From Ancylothrix sp. D3o (GTDB lineage: Bacteria > Cyanobacteriota > Cyanobacteriia > Cyanobacteriales > Oscillatoriaceae): 64,000 nucleotides of DNA. This document shows, in pieces, positions 28,271 through 37,640 of the stretch. Made by a program: the position numbers and the translations under genes. The notes beneath the pieces are model-generated. The model saw nothing but the letters and a program-made list of their open reading frames with translations. It did not search any database and was not told the origin of the DNA. Location of the stretch: the NCBI RefSeq assembly GCF_025370775.1, contig NZ_JAMXEX010000002.1, positions 372,001 through 436,000 of the forward strand, given 5' to 3'. Position 1 is the stretch's first letter. Each line of letters opens with the position of its first letter.

Positions 28271-29791
28271 CTAAGGACTGAGTTTTGTAATGGAGTAAGG
28301 AGGAAGGCTAAGGGCTCCTGAGACTGTGCCTTTATTGTTCATAAGTAAATCATTGTTTACGTTTGAAGTCAGAGGATTGCCAGAAATTTGTTCGTAATTT
28401 ATTGGTTGAGTAAACAAGGGAGTAACATCAATTTTTAGGGGTTGAGGCGATAAATTTAAGATGATACCTTTCTGACTTTTGGCGTTGCTGAATAGCCACC
28501 CATATAAGGACGGATATTCAAAATTATTTTTGCCTTTTAATAGGTATTTTTCTGGAAAATTGATTTTTTGGGCAGATGTCATTTCTTCTGTGGCATCGCC
28601 TAATAAACGTAAAGCTGAGCCGCTGGCTGATAAATTAAAAGAACGAGGTATTCCTGGTGCCTTTTTGTCAATAACCGCTGCAAAGTGGGGATGTCCAGCT
28701 AAAAGATGATTGCAAATGAGTTCTACCCTCGAATCTTCTAAAAACACCATGCTCATTGCTGCGCTATAAAGTCCATGTGCCCACGTACCAGCCACCTTTG
28801 GCTGTTCTTGATTCTGATTATCTGGTTTGGTTTCCCTTAAGTTATATTCGGTAATCCAAATTTTTTTGTTTTGGATGTTTTGGAAGTTTGGATCGGTTTG
28901 TAGGGTTTGCCAGTTGCGGAATGGTTCGCCTAAAACAATAGGAATTTCTACTTCAGTAAATGGTGTAGATGATGAAGAATTTAATCCATTTTCCCAGTAC
29001 AAATGCAGAGTTATCGCCTCAGCATTTTGTAAAACTGGGCCTAAAATAGCTTTATTCCAATTTTGTAATCGACCTGATCTTTGAGGGATAGGAATCGCTC
29101 CAACAACAGAGGTTTTCACATCAGGAAATTTTTGCTTGATGGCCGTAATCCATTGATTCGCTGTTTCTGCATAAGATCGAGGGGTTGGAAAGACAGTATT
29201 ATAATTTTTAATATTAAAATAAAATTCGTTTCCTAACTCAATATACTCCACAGGTATGCCTATTTTTTCGGCTTTTTCCAACATTTGTATTTGCGATTTC
29301 AAGTCAGATGTGAGCATATTTAAGACAAATAAAGGACTGGTGCCTGTTGCCTCTAATCCTATTTTAAAATCTTCAAGTTTGCTGGCGGTATTTTTGCGAG
29401 CTTGATACCGTAAAAACTGTGGCAAACCTCCGGGTAAACTGCTAGTATCCTCAATCAACCCTCCACGTTGCCAATCCCAATAATTTGCGACTTCTCCCCC
29501 TGGTAAACGCAACATTCTAGGGTTTAGTAAACTGACGTTTTTGACTAAATCGGTATCTCGCCAAGATTCAATGCGTACTGAGTTAACATTGAAACACATA
29601 TACTTCGGAGAAAGTGGTCTTTGTGTCGCCAAAGAAAGAGCAGGGTTTGTCACATTTTGGCGGGAATTTTGGCTAATAAAATTGTTGTTATTTTCTCCCT
29701 GACAAGCGTTTATACCCAACAAAATAAGTCCAGAGACAACGAGGGATGAAGCAGTTTTATACAAATTATTTTTATTATCAATTCTTTTCAT
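28271..29791 (-). CDS. Lipoprotein with glycoside-hydrolase-like (GH-A clan) domain
   Basis: A 506-residue protein starting at ATG 29791 (GGGGA upstream). The N terminus has a lipoprotein signal with lipobox LGINAC near residue 30, so it should be lipid-anchored. The body is a (beta/alpha)8-type hydrolase: the acid/base Glu is in YIELGNEFYF and the nucleophile Glu in KIWITEYNL, the spacing of clan GH-A enzymes such as GH39, GH51 and GH79. The exact family and glycan are unknown. Its place beside sulfotransferases, an O-antigen ligase and a flippase suggests trimming or remodelling of a surface polysaccharide. Confidence 0.7.
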   Translation of the reverse strand: MKRIDNKNNLYKTASSLVVSGLILLGINACQGENNNNFISQNSRQNVTNPALSLATQRPLSPKYMCFNVNSVRIESWRDTDLVKNVSLLNPRMLRLPGGEVANYWDWQRGGLIEDTSSLPGGLPQFLRYQARKNTASKLEDFKIGLEATGTSPLFVLNMLTSDLKSQIQMLEKAEKIGIPVEYIELGNEFYFNIKNYNTVFPTPRSYAETANQWITAIKQKFPDVKTSVVGAIPIPQRSGRLQNWNKAILGPVLQNAEAITLHLYWENGLNSSSSTPFTEVEIPIVLGEPFRNWQTLQTDPNFQNIQNKKIWITEYNLRETKPDNQNQEQPKVAGTWAHGLYSAAMSMVFLEDSRVELICNHLLAGHPHFAAVIDKKAPGIPRSFNLSASGSALRLLGDATEEMTSAQKINFPEKYLLKGKNNFEYPSLYGWLFSNAKSQKGIILNLSPQPLKIDVTPLFTQPINYEQISGNPLTSNVNNDLLMNNKGTVSGALSLPPYSITKLSP

Positions 29792-29885
29792 AAATCCCCT
29801 GTAGGTAAAAATTGCTTGGCGAATCAAGTCTCGCCTATTCTATCCTAAATTATAGCTAAGAGCTATAATTTTATTGATCCTAATT

Positions 29886-31325
29886 TTAGGTGCCTGTCAG
29901 CCTCTTTTTTCGTTCAACGTAATAAGCATTAACCGCTAATCCTGCCAGTAGCCAAAAATAAAAGGCAAAGGGTCGTAGCTTAAAGATACGTTCAATAAAT
30001 CCATAGAAAAATGCCACCTGGGTCAAAGTTTTTACGATGACTCCTAGATTTTTATATTCTTGGCTAGAAGTCATCCGAATCAATACATTAGCATACTGAA
30101 AAATCCTCAAAAGAATCATCCAATAAAGTAACAGCCCTGGAAAACCTATAAATCCTAAAACACCAAACCAGTAAGGATCTTCATAAACAAACAAATTATT
30201 CTCTAACAAAACTTGATCTTCGGGTTCGGTTAACAGTTGTTGAATTTTTTTCCTTACTGAACCTAGCTCTGGACCAAAGCCAAAAATGCTACCACTCATA
30301 ACAATGCTACGACAAATTGTTATAATCATCCATCCTCGAGAAGCTTCTGCGGTATGTTGCCAATATTCAGCGGAAAAAATAGTTAAAAAATAAGAAGTTA
30401 TATCAAACGATTCCTCACTGCCACTAAATTTTCCTCCCACATAGCTGGTCTCAAAATTCAACAGCGGCAGCAGAAAAGAAGCAATCAGTCCTAATGCAAG
30501 TACACTCCAAAGAATCTTTAAAACCGCTTGAAATCTCTTAAAATATATTAAAATAATGAGCGGCACGATTAGTAAAAACATTAAGGTAGCCCGTTTTTTG
30601 GAAGCAAATATTCCAAAATAAATAGCTAACATACTAGCGGCATCTTTTACATTGTAAACAAAAGGCGAAGGACCCAATACATAAACTAGCCAAACTATTG
30701 TAATGACTAATAAAAATCCAGCTAAAATCGCATTATCTCCAAAAGTCCCGAAATTAGCTCCTTTATGCTCTAAAGCGCCTTGAGCAGCATTGGAGCCTTT
30801 AGGAGCAAACAGAATTTGACTGACTTGAGAAGGTAAAAAGAATTGCAAGGAAGCAACCAAAGCTTGTATCAGCCCCGATATTCTAACAACATTTAAAATT
30901 TGCTGAAGTTGAGGAATCGAAATATCAATATTAGCAACCGTATAATAAACTGCTAAGTAGCGCCAAACGGCGCGAATATTTTTAATACTCCCTGGAAGGC
31001 TGGCTTTATTGATTATAATTGAAATCGTGATGGAAATAAATAAAGCAATGACTAAAGGATCTATAGGGGTGATTCGGATTTTTTTACCGGCTTGGATGCG
31101 ATCATAAAAAACTTTTCCCATCAAAATATAAAGCGCCAATTCTGGAACCAAGCCCAACAGTGTCAACACCGGCTTTGGCATCAGTGTCAATTTGAGAATA
31201 AAATCTTCAAACGGTGTGTATATACTAAAGCCCAAAATAATCGCATACGGCAATTGTCCGCTTTCTTTGGTAGTGTGATACCATGCTTTTGCATGAGCGA
31301 TAGCTTTAGGGATGCTATAATTCAT
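29886..31325 (-). CDS. O-antigen ligase / Wzy-type polymerase family membrane protein
   Basis: A 479-residue polytopic protein, start at ATG 31325. About ten to twelve hydrophobic helices alternate with short loops; one large periplasmic loop (around residues 300-400) contains the conserved charged segment and RSIVMSGSIFGFGPELGSV, typical of WaaL/Wzy-type proteins. It would polymerise or ligate an undecaprenyl-linked glycan on the periplasmic face. It is divergent from the GT4 gene at 31453, with a 127-bp promoter region between them. Confidence 0.8.
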   Translation of the reverse strand: MNYSIPKAIAHAKAWYHTTKESGQLPYAIILGFSIYTPFEDFILKLTLMPKPVLTLLGLVPELALYILMGKVFYDRIQAGKKIRITPIDPLVIALFISITISIIINKASLPGSIKNIRAVWRYLAVYYTVANIDISIPQLQQILNVVRISGLIQALVASLQFFLPSQVSQILFAPKGSNAAQGALEHKGANFGTFGDNAILAGFLLVITIVWLVYVLGPSPFVYNVKDAASMLAIYFGIFASKKRATLMFLLIVPLIILIYFKRFQAVLKILWSVLALGLIASFLLPLLNFETSYVGGKFSGSEESFDITSYFLTIFSAEYWQHTAEASRGWMIITICRSIVMSGSIFGFGPELGSVRKKIQQLLTEPEDQVLLENNLFVYEDPYWFGVLGFIGFPGLLLYWMILLRIFQYANVLIRMTSSQEYKNLGVIVKTLTQVAFFYGFIERIFKLRPFAFYFWLLAGLAVNAYYVERKKRLTGT

Positions 31326-31452
31326 AAAACTCTTGTCCTTTGTTTTTTTTATCTTTCTTCCAACATCGGCTATTGTATCGCAACCAAAAATAGCAGGATG
31401 TTCTAGGGCGAACACCGAACCACTTATTACCAATTACTTTTTCTCGAAAACT

Positions 31453-32565
31453 ATGACAGTTGCTTTAATCGCGCATTATCTAGGACCACGTTTAGGAATT
31501 GGCCAATATCTGGAAAGATTATTGCCACCTTTAATCGAGCAATTGATCGGCCTAAATATTCCGGTAAAAATATTTGCTTCACCCAACGCATTTGACAAAA
31601 CTCCGGCCTTACAAAAGTTAGAGAATTACACAAAAATTGTGCCGTTTCTTGATTACTCACCAAGCAAGCGCTACGCTTGGGTGGCGACAAGTTTCAGCAC
31701 TTATTGTAACAAAGAAAACGTCAAAACAGTTGTTTGGTTATCTAATCCTATTGTACTGCCTTGGCATCCCCCTACCCTTGCGGTTATTCACGATGTTAAC
31801 GAATGGAAAAACGCTAATAAATATGGAGATCGCCTAAAAACTGCCTTACGATCTGCGATTTATCTTGATGCTTCGATTCGGTTTAGTCGAAAAATTATTG
31901 CGGTTAGCAAAGCCACAGAAAAAGATTTATTACATTTTCGTCCTCAATCAAATTTAAAAGAGAAATTAAAAGCAATTCCCAATGGTGCAGACTCGCCGTT
32001 GGTGAATTTAAAATCCGTGCCGGTGCAGATGCCGAGCGGCCCCTTTTTGTTATCGGTTGGACGCATTGATCCTGTGGCTAAACGTCTTCCTGAAGCCGTT
32101 GCTTTAGTCTCAGCATTGCGAGAGAGCAGTGGAGAAGGTTGGGAATTACATCTAGTCGGAGGAATGAATACCACAACTCAATCTGCGGGTGAGGCATTTT
32201 TGAAATCAATTGAATCATTACCTTGGGTAACTTATCACGGTCATATTCCAGATAACGAATTAGCCGAATGGTATCGCAAAGCCTCCGCAATTGTATTTTT
32301 ATCTGATCAGGAAGGCTTTGGTTTTCCCATTGCAGAAGCGGCATCTTTTGGCCGTTGGGTGGTCGTTAGTCAAAGCAACGAAGCCGGAATAGAAGCTGGT
32401 GGACAGGCAATTATTCCGGTAGATTCCCAAAAGCCTAAAGCTGGTGCGGCGCTGCTGTTACAACAATTACAAAAGCCAAATTCTCCTGTCGCTAATCAAA
32501 ATTTGCTAACCTGGGAAGCTACAGCAAAAGCTTATGCTGAGGAAATTTCTGGGATGCTAAAATAA
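31453..32565 (+). CDS. GT4-family glycosyltransferase
   Basis: A 370-residue retaining glycosyltransferase with two Rossmann-like domains. The C-terminal donor domain has SVGRIDPVAKRLPEAV, HLVGG, WVTYHGHIPDNELAEWY and the E-x7-E motif in DQEGFGFPIAEAASFG. The start ATG 31453 removes an unlikely N-terminal extension. It probably adds a sugar during assembly of the surface glycan made by the surrounding genes. It is the only plus-strand gene among them and converges on the flippase gene. Confidence 0.88.
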   Translation: MTVALIAHYLGPRLGIGQYLERLLPPLIEQLIGLNIPVKIFASPNAFDKTPALQKLENYTKIVPFLDYSPSKRYAWVATSFSTYCNKENVKTVVWLSNPIVLPWHPPTLAVIHDVNEWKNANKYGDRLKTALRSAIYLDASIRFSRKIIAVSKATEKDLLHFRPQSNLKEKLKAIPNGADSPLVNLKSVPVQMPSGPFLLSVGRIDPVAKRLPEAVALVSALRESSGEGWELHLVGGMNTTTQSAGEAFLKSIESLPWVTYHGHIPDNELAEWYRKASAIVFLSDQEGFGFPIAEAASFGRWVVVSQSNEAGIEAGGQAIIPVDSQKPKAGAALLLQQLQKPNSPVANQNLLTWEATAKAYAEEISGMLK

Positions 32566-32626
32566 AACCTAGGGAATTGGGGACGCAGGGGAACCATAGC
32601 TTCTGTTCTCAATTCCCAAAAATTCT

Positions 32627-33967
32627 TTATTTTGCATTAAATTTGGCAAACAAAGAAACGCCGGTCTTTTCTAAAAAATACAGAATCACGCCCACATTAA
32701 TAACCAACATTAAACTGGCACCCATTGCAATGCCAGCCAAACCTTGCCATTGCAAAAACAACCAACTCATAAACACCCCGACAAACGACATAGACACCAT
32801 TGTGTAAAACAATAAAAGATACTTTCTTTGAGCATACAGCCCGCCCTCCAATAACGGAATTATACAAGCAAATACTAACCCCATCCCGAACCACAAAAAT
32901 ACATCGGAAGTTTGCTGTATAGAAGCTTCTCCGAAGGAACCACGTCCATACAATCCTTCAATAATTTGCTGATTGAATAAGGCGATAAAGAGGGTGGCGG
33001 GCACTGTTATTAATAAAGCTGATTTAAGATTCCGCCGTAACGCAGAACCCAAACGAGATTTTTTACCGGCCAGGTCATCTTCTGTCATTGCCGGCAGACT
33101 GGTGGTAGCAATACTTATCCCTAACAAAGTTTGAGCAGCAGAAACAACTCTCATCGCAAAATATAACATCGAAACTCCGCCAACGCCCACCAAAGATGGT
33201 AATAATTGACTGCGAATTAAATTAGCCGCTTGTCTGAGAATAAAACCGAACGTAGGTAAAAAGCCTGCTTCCCACAAACCGGATAAATCTTCTTTAGAAA
33301 CCCAAGCTTTCCATTGATGTTGATGACCGGCTTTGAAGGCATCAATAAACACCATCACGAAAAAAGCACCAAACCCAACACTATAAGCCAAAGCAACCCA
33401 GAGGGAAATGTTATTAAAATTCCATGCAAAAGCGATAGCAGCGACTACAACTGCCGGTGCAGCTGCATTTCTCAAAGCTACCACACTAAAGCGTTTTTGG
33501 CTATTTAAAACCACACTTAAAACCGCGATAGGTGGTGCAAAAAGCGCCATAGGGGCTGAGGCTTGTAGTAAAAAAGCAGCTTCCCTTCTACCTTCACTTG
33601 AAAATCCGGGCGCAAGGGCAATGACAATGATTGGGGCGAAAATTGCTAACACCAAAGCTATAACTAAACCAACCACCAACGATAAATTTACAATTCCACT
33701 AACAAAGCGATTATATTCTTGTTCGTTAGCCTTAACTTTGTACTCCAAAAATAGCGGCACTAAGCTAAAACGAGTTCCCTCACGCCAAACAATATCGCTA
33801 ATGCGAGGCAAGCTCAAACCAATTATTAAAGCATCAGCAGTTATGCTAGTACCAAGTTTTGCCGCAATCAAAATATCAGCAAGCAACCCCAACAACATCC
33901 CCACAAAGGTTAATATCATTACTTTCAGGGTTGGCGATCTCAACAATTTAACCAGCCGATTTTTCAT
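32627..33967 (-). CDS. MurJ/MviN-like lipid-linked glycan flippase
   Basis: A 446-residue MOP-superfamily transporter with about 12-14 membrane helices. The N-terminal segment ADALIIGLSLPRISDIVWREG and SLVPLFLEY resemble MurJ. Such proteins flip undecaprenyl-linked oligosaccharides across the inner membrane. Genuine MurJ is usually a core gene placed elsewhere, and this one sits with glycan genes, so a Wzx-like role is more likely. An export role for the NRPS-like product is an alternative. Confidence 0.8.
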   Translation of the reverse strand: MKNRLVKLLRSPTLKVMILTFVGMLLGLLADILIAAKLGTSITADALIIGLSLPRISDIVWREGTRFSLVPLFLEYKVKANEQEYNRFVSGIVNLSLVVGLVIALVLAIFAPIIVIALAPGFSSEGRREAAFLLQASAPMALFAPPIAVLSVVLNSQKRFSVVALRNAAAPAVVVAAIAFAWNFNNISLWVALAYSVGFGAFFVMVFIDAFKAGHQHQWKAWVSKEDLSGLWEAGFLPTFGFILRQAANLIRSQLLPSLVGVGGVSMLYFAMRVVSAAQTLLGISIATTSLPAMTEDDLAGKKSRLGSALRRNLKSALLITVPATLFIALFNQQIIEGLYGRGSFGEASIQQTSDVFLWFGMGLVFACIIPLLEGGLYAQRKYLLLFYTMVSMSFVGVFMSWLFLQWQGLAGIAMGASLMLVINVGVILYFLEKTGVSLFAKFNAK

Positions 33968-34075
33968 TGTTTATTCTTGAATCTTGAAATTGCAAAGTTC
34001 ATGGCTCTTTATTGTTTCTTAAAATTGAAACTCTAAATAATGAGCCATGAACTCTCAACAGCTTACCACTAATGA

Positions 34076-37000
34076 TTAAGCATTAACTTTCTCTAAACAA
34101 GCTTTTAATTTTCTGGCAAGTACCTCGACATTTGGTAGACTCATCACACCATCCGTACCCAAAGTATCGTGTTTTCCAGGGACTTCGTGAATTTCTAAAC
34201 CATCGGCAATAAATTCTCTCCAACCCATATCCGCTTTGTTGTAATATTTCACCGGCTGAATACTGGCACGGAATAAAACTGCCGTTCCTTGATAGGCCGG
34301 TGGATTATATTTTGCGGCTGCTTGCCGATGTGCTTCTGTTAGTAATTGATTTTTTACCATTTCTGGTAATTGATGCCCCCTTTTTTGGTACATTTTAGAA
34401 ATTCTGTACAACGCTTTACGCTTATATTTCTTGACTTTCCATTGAAGTTTATCGACAACATAATTGAATTTTTCTTTCATTCCCAGTTGGCTTAAGTTGC
34501 TCAAGTGGTTTGACAAACGCTCACCAGAGACTAAATTATTATCGCCTTGCCGCAATAAGTCTGGGGATGGACTATCTAATAAAGCGAGTAAACCCACTGT
34601 TTCTCCATCGGCTTGTAGTTGTCGTGCCATCTCAAAAGCCACCGCACCACCAAACGAATATCCTGCTAAATGATAAGGCCCTTTGATTTGTAGAGTACGT
34701 ATTTCTTGGAGATAGTAAGCTGCCATTTCTTCTACGCAGGTGAGAGGAAATTTGATCCCATCTAATCCTTGGGCTTGCAATCCGTAGACAGGTTGATCTT
34801 CGCCAAGAAGCCGCGCTAAATCTCGATAAAATAACACATTGCCGGCGGCGGCGTGAACGCAAAATAACGGCGGTTTAGAGCCTTTTGGCTGAATCGGAAT
34901 TAAAGAAGACCAGCTAACATTTTGCTGCTCATCCCCTAGGATTTTTGCAATTTGTTCAATGGTGGGGGCACTAAGAAGCGTTGCCAGGGGTAAACTTTTG
35001 GCAAACTCTTTTTGAATTTCTGCAAAAACTGTTACAGCTTGCAAGGAATTTCCGCCGAGTTCAAAGTAGTTATCTTTGATACCAACGCGATTAATATTCA
35101 AAGCATTTTGCCAAATCTTAGCAAGTTTGGTTTCTACTTCATCACGAGGCTCTATATACTCGGTTTCTGCATCCCGTTCTTGTTCTAAAGGAGGCTGAGG
35201 TAGCCCTTTTCGGTCTTGTTTTCCATTTGGTGTCACCGGCAATGCTTCCAACACCATAAACACCGAAGGAATCATATAATCTGGTAATTTCTCTGCCAAA
35301 TATTCCCGCAATTCTTTGGTTTTTGGCTGTTTTTTTCCTTCTAAAACAATATAGGCAACTAAGCGTTTATCGCCAGGGATATCTTCTCTGGCAGTCACAG
35401 CAGCATCGTGAATATCTGGGTGTTGTCTTAAGACTGATTCAATTTCGGCAACTTCAATACGGAAGCCCCGCAGAGATACTTGAAAGTCTGTTCGTCCCAA
35501 CAATTCAACTTTGCCATCATTTAAAAATCGTCCGACGTCGCCGGTTTTGTAAAATCTTTCTCCGTCGATCACCACATATTTTTCGCGGGTTAATTCTTCG
35601 CGGTTGGCATAGCCGCGTGTGATGCTGGCACCGCCTACATATATCTCACCCGGAACGCCTATCGGCACAAGGTTTTGATAGGGATCATAAATCCGAATTC
35701 GCACGTTATTAAAAGCGCTGCCAATGATGTTTTTTACCGCTTTTGTTTCTCGGCAAACCGGATAATTTGAGCAAAGAGTTGTGGTTTCACTGCATCCGTA
35801 AAGGATATAAATTTGGGCGTTTTTAAAGATGGGTTTGACATCTTCGATTAAGTCGGGGGCAACGGTATCGCCTCCCATGAAAACACGCCGAATATTGTTG
35901 AATTTTTCGGGTGGTAAATTTTGGGCGTTGATATAATCAACGGCTTTCCGCATTAAGCTGGGGGTTAAATGAACGTTGGTAAGTGAATCAAAACCGGCAA
36001 CAAGTCGGCTCATGTCTAAAACGTTTTCGCGGGAAATGACAACAGAAGTGCCACCACCCATCCAGGGCCCTAATACTTCCAGCAAGGAAATACTAAAGGA
36101 AAATCTGGCAATACATGGCATGATATCGCTTGATTCAAACTTGAATTTATCCTGGGCTGTCAGAATATAATTCATTAAGTTTCCATGTTCGGCGACAACT
36201 GCTTTCGGTTTGCCGGTGGTGCCAGATGTGTACAGAATATAGGCGGCGTTGTTTTGGGTAGTTGTTGTGATTAAATTCTCTTGACTTTCTGGGGCAATGG
36301 CGGGTTCTTTGAGGTTGGTATTTTCTTCGGCGTTGATTGATAAACCGGCCCCTAATAATTCGTCTAGGCAGAGAATTTGTGCGTTGGTTTTTGGCAGTTG
36401 GGAAACGAGGGGAGTTTGGGTGAGTAATACCGGCACATTGGAGTCTTCTATCATGTAGGCGAGCCGGTCTTTTGGATAGCTTGGATCGAGGGGAACGTAA
36501 ACGCCTCCCGCTTTAAATATGGCGATGAATGCAATTACTATTTCTAGGGAACGATCCGCACAAATTCCCACCCGAACTTCTGGGCCAATACCTAATTTTT
36601 GCAGATAGTGAGCGAGTTGATTTGCTTGATTATTGAGTTGCCGGTAGGTTAGGCTTTGGTCGTTAAATTTAACGGCGATGGAGTCGGGGGTGCGTTCGAC
36701 TTGTTCTTCAATTAATTGATGTAAGCATTTATCTTTGGGGTACTCTGCGCTTAGGTTATTCCATTGTTGAGTGATTTGGGTGATTTCGGGTTGGGTGAGT
36801 ATTTGATAGCTGTTGATTGGTTCGTTGCGGCTGGTTAATATGTCTTGGAGTATGGTTTGATAATGGCCGGTGATGCGTTCGATGGTTTCGCTGTTAAAGA
36901 GTTCGCTGTTATAGTCGATGATGCCTTCTATTTCTGCGTTGAGGTGGCTAAAGGAAAGATGCAAATCGACTTGGGGAAATTGGGGGGAGAGGATGCCTTT

Positions 37001-37459
37001 TGTACAACCTACTTGGAAGATTGAAAGGGGGGTGAGGTTTTGTTCTTGCAGGATAATTTCAAAGGGGTATTCTTTGTAAGTTAAGGCTTGATTTAGGGTT
37101 TGTTGAACTCGCTGGAGTAGTTCTAAAAAGGTGGGATTTCCTGAGAGGTTTGTTCTTAATGCTAGGGTGTTTTTGCCGCTGGTGGTGCCGGTGATTATGT
37201 CTTCGGTGTTTGTGTAGCGATAGAGGAGAATTTTAAAGGCGGTTAAAAGGATTGTGAATAAGTCGGTTTGTTCTTGTTCGCTGAGGTTCTGTAGGCCGGT
37301 GCTTAGTAGTTCGGGTATGGCAAAGGAATGGGTGGCGCTTTGATAGGTTTGGCTGGCGGTTCTGGGCCGGTCGGTTGGTAGTTGCAATACTGGCAGGGGG
37401 CCGGTGAGTTGTTGTTTCCAGTATTCGGCTGCTGATGTTTTTGGGGTTGTTGCTGTCAT
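34076..37459 (-). CDS. NRPS-like synthetase, partial C - A - T - TE
   Basis: A 1127-residue megasynthase. Residues about 1-235 are the C-terminal half of a condensation domain without the HHxxxDG motif and with an internal gap, so it is not catalytic. The adenylation domain (about 240-760) has YTSGTTGKPK, GEIYVGG, YKTGDVGR and NGKQDR (catalytic Lys). The T domain has LGGNSLQ near 801; the TE has GYSFGG near 933 and His in PGKHD near 1098. Aligned to GrsA-PheA, position 235 is Ser (FSISLLEV) where amino-acid-activating domains have Asp, and the A5 core reads YGCSETTT. This argues for a keto, hydroxy or aryl acid substrate. A-T-TE enzymes elsewhere dimerise arylpyruvates; tyrA and HPPD in the same region fit that reading. 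Confidence 0.85.
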   Translation of the reverse strand: MTATTPKTSAAEYWKQQLTGPLPVLQLPTDRPRTASQTYQSATHSFAIPELLSTGLQNLSEQEQTDLFTILLTAFKILLYRYTNTEDIITGTTSGKNTLALRTNLSGNPTFLELLQRVQQTLNQALTYKEYPFEIILQEQNLTPLSIFQVGCTKGILSPQFPQVDLHLSFSHLNAEIEGIIDYNSELFNSETIERITGHYQTILQDILTSRNEPINSYQILTQPEITQITQQWNNLSAEYPKDKCLHQLIEEQVERTPDSIAVKFNDQSLTYRQLNNQANQLAHYLQKLGIGPEVRVGICADRSLEIVIAFIAIFKAGGVYVPLDPSYPKDRLAYMIEDSNVPVLLTQTPLVSQLPKTNAQILCLDELLGAGLSINAEENTNLKEPAIAPESQENLITTTTQNNAAYILYTSGTTGKPKAVVAEHGNLMNYILTAQDKFKFESSDIMPCIARFSFSISLLEVLGPWMGGGTSVVISRENVLDMSRLVAGFDSLTNVHLTPSLMRKAVDYINAQNLPPEKFNNIRRVFMGGDTVAPDLIEDVKPIFKNAQIYILYGCSETTTLCSNYPVCRETKAVKNIIGSAFNNVRIRIYDPYQNLVPIGVPGEIYVGGASITRGYANREELTREKYVVIDGERFYKTGDVGRFLNDGKVELLGRTDFQVSLRGFRIEVAEIESVLRQHPDIHDAAVTAREDIPGDKRLVAYIVLEGKKQPKTKELREYLAEKLPDYMIPSVFMVLEALPVTPNGKQDRKGLPQPPLEQERDAETEYIEPRDEVETKLAKIWQNALNINRVGIKDNYFELGGNSLQAVTVFAEIQKEFAKSLPLATLLSAPTIEQIAKILGDEQQNVSWSSLIPIQPKGSKPPLFCVHAAAGNVLFYRDLARLLGEDQPVYGLQAQGLDGIKFPLTCVEEMAAYYLQEIRTLQIKGPYHLAGYSFGGAVAFEMARQLQADGETVGLLALLDSPSPDLLRQGDNNLVSGERLSNHLSNLSQLGMKEKFNYVVDKLQWKVKKYKRKALYRISKMYQKRGHQLPEMVKNQLLTEAHRQAAAKYNPPAYQGTAVLFRASIQPVKYYNKADMGWREFIADGLEIHEVPGKHDTLGTDGVMSLPNVEVLARKLKACLEKVNA

Positions 37460-37499
37460 GGTATGGGTTATTTTTTTATTGTGGGTTTTTTAGGGTTTT

Positions 37500-37533
37500 T
37501 AACCGCAGATAAACGCAGATAAACGCGGATAAA
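37500..37533. repeat. Dispersed CGCAGATAAACG repeat upstream of the NRPS-like gene
   Basis: AACCGCAGATAAACGCAGAT followed by AAACGCGGAT, the same element as at 17823 and 22797. It lies in the 180-bp gap between HPPD and the NRPS-like gene and probably does not carry a promoter. Confidence 0.65.
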
Positions 37534-37640
37534 TTAAATGCGTTTTTGGTTGGTTTTTTGGGTTTATTTTTAGGAGGGTGGTAATGGGTTTTTTTGATCT
37601 GCCCATTACCAATGACTTTTGACAAATGACAAAGGACAAG

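Noticed and set aside
32627-33967. Essential MurJ
   Set aside because: Its glycan-locus setting is more consistent with a Wzx-like flippase; retained only as family-level naming.
34076-34870. Independent acyl-CoA thioesterase gene
   Set aside because: The thioesterase is in one continuous frame with the A and T domains, so it is the terminal domain of the synthetase.
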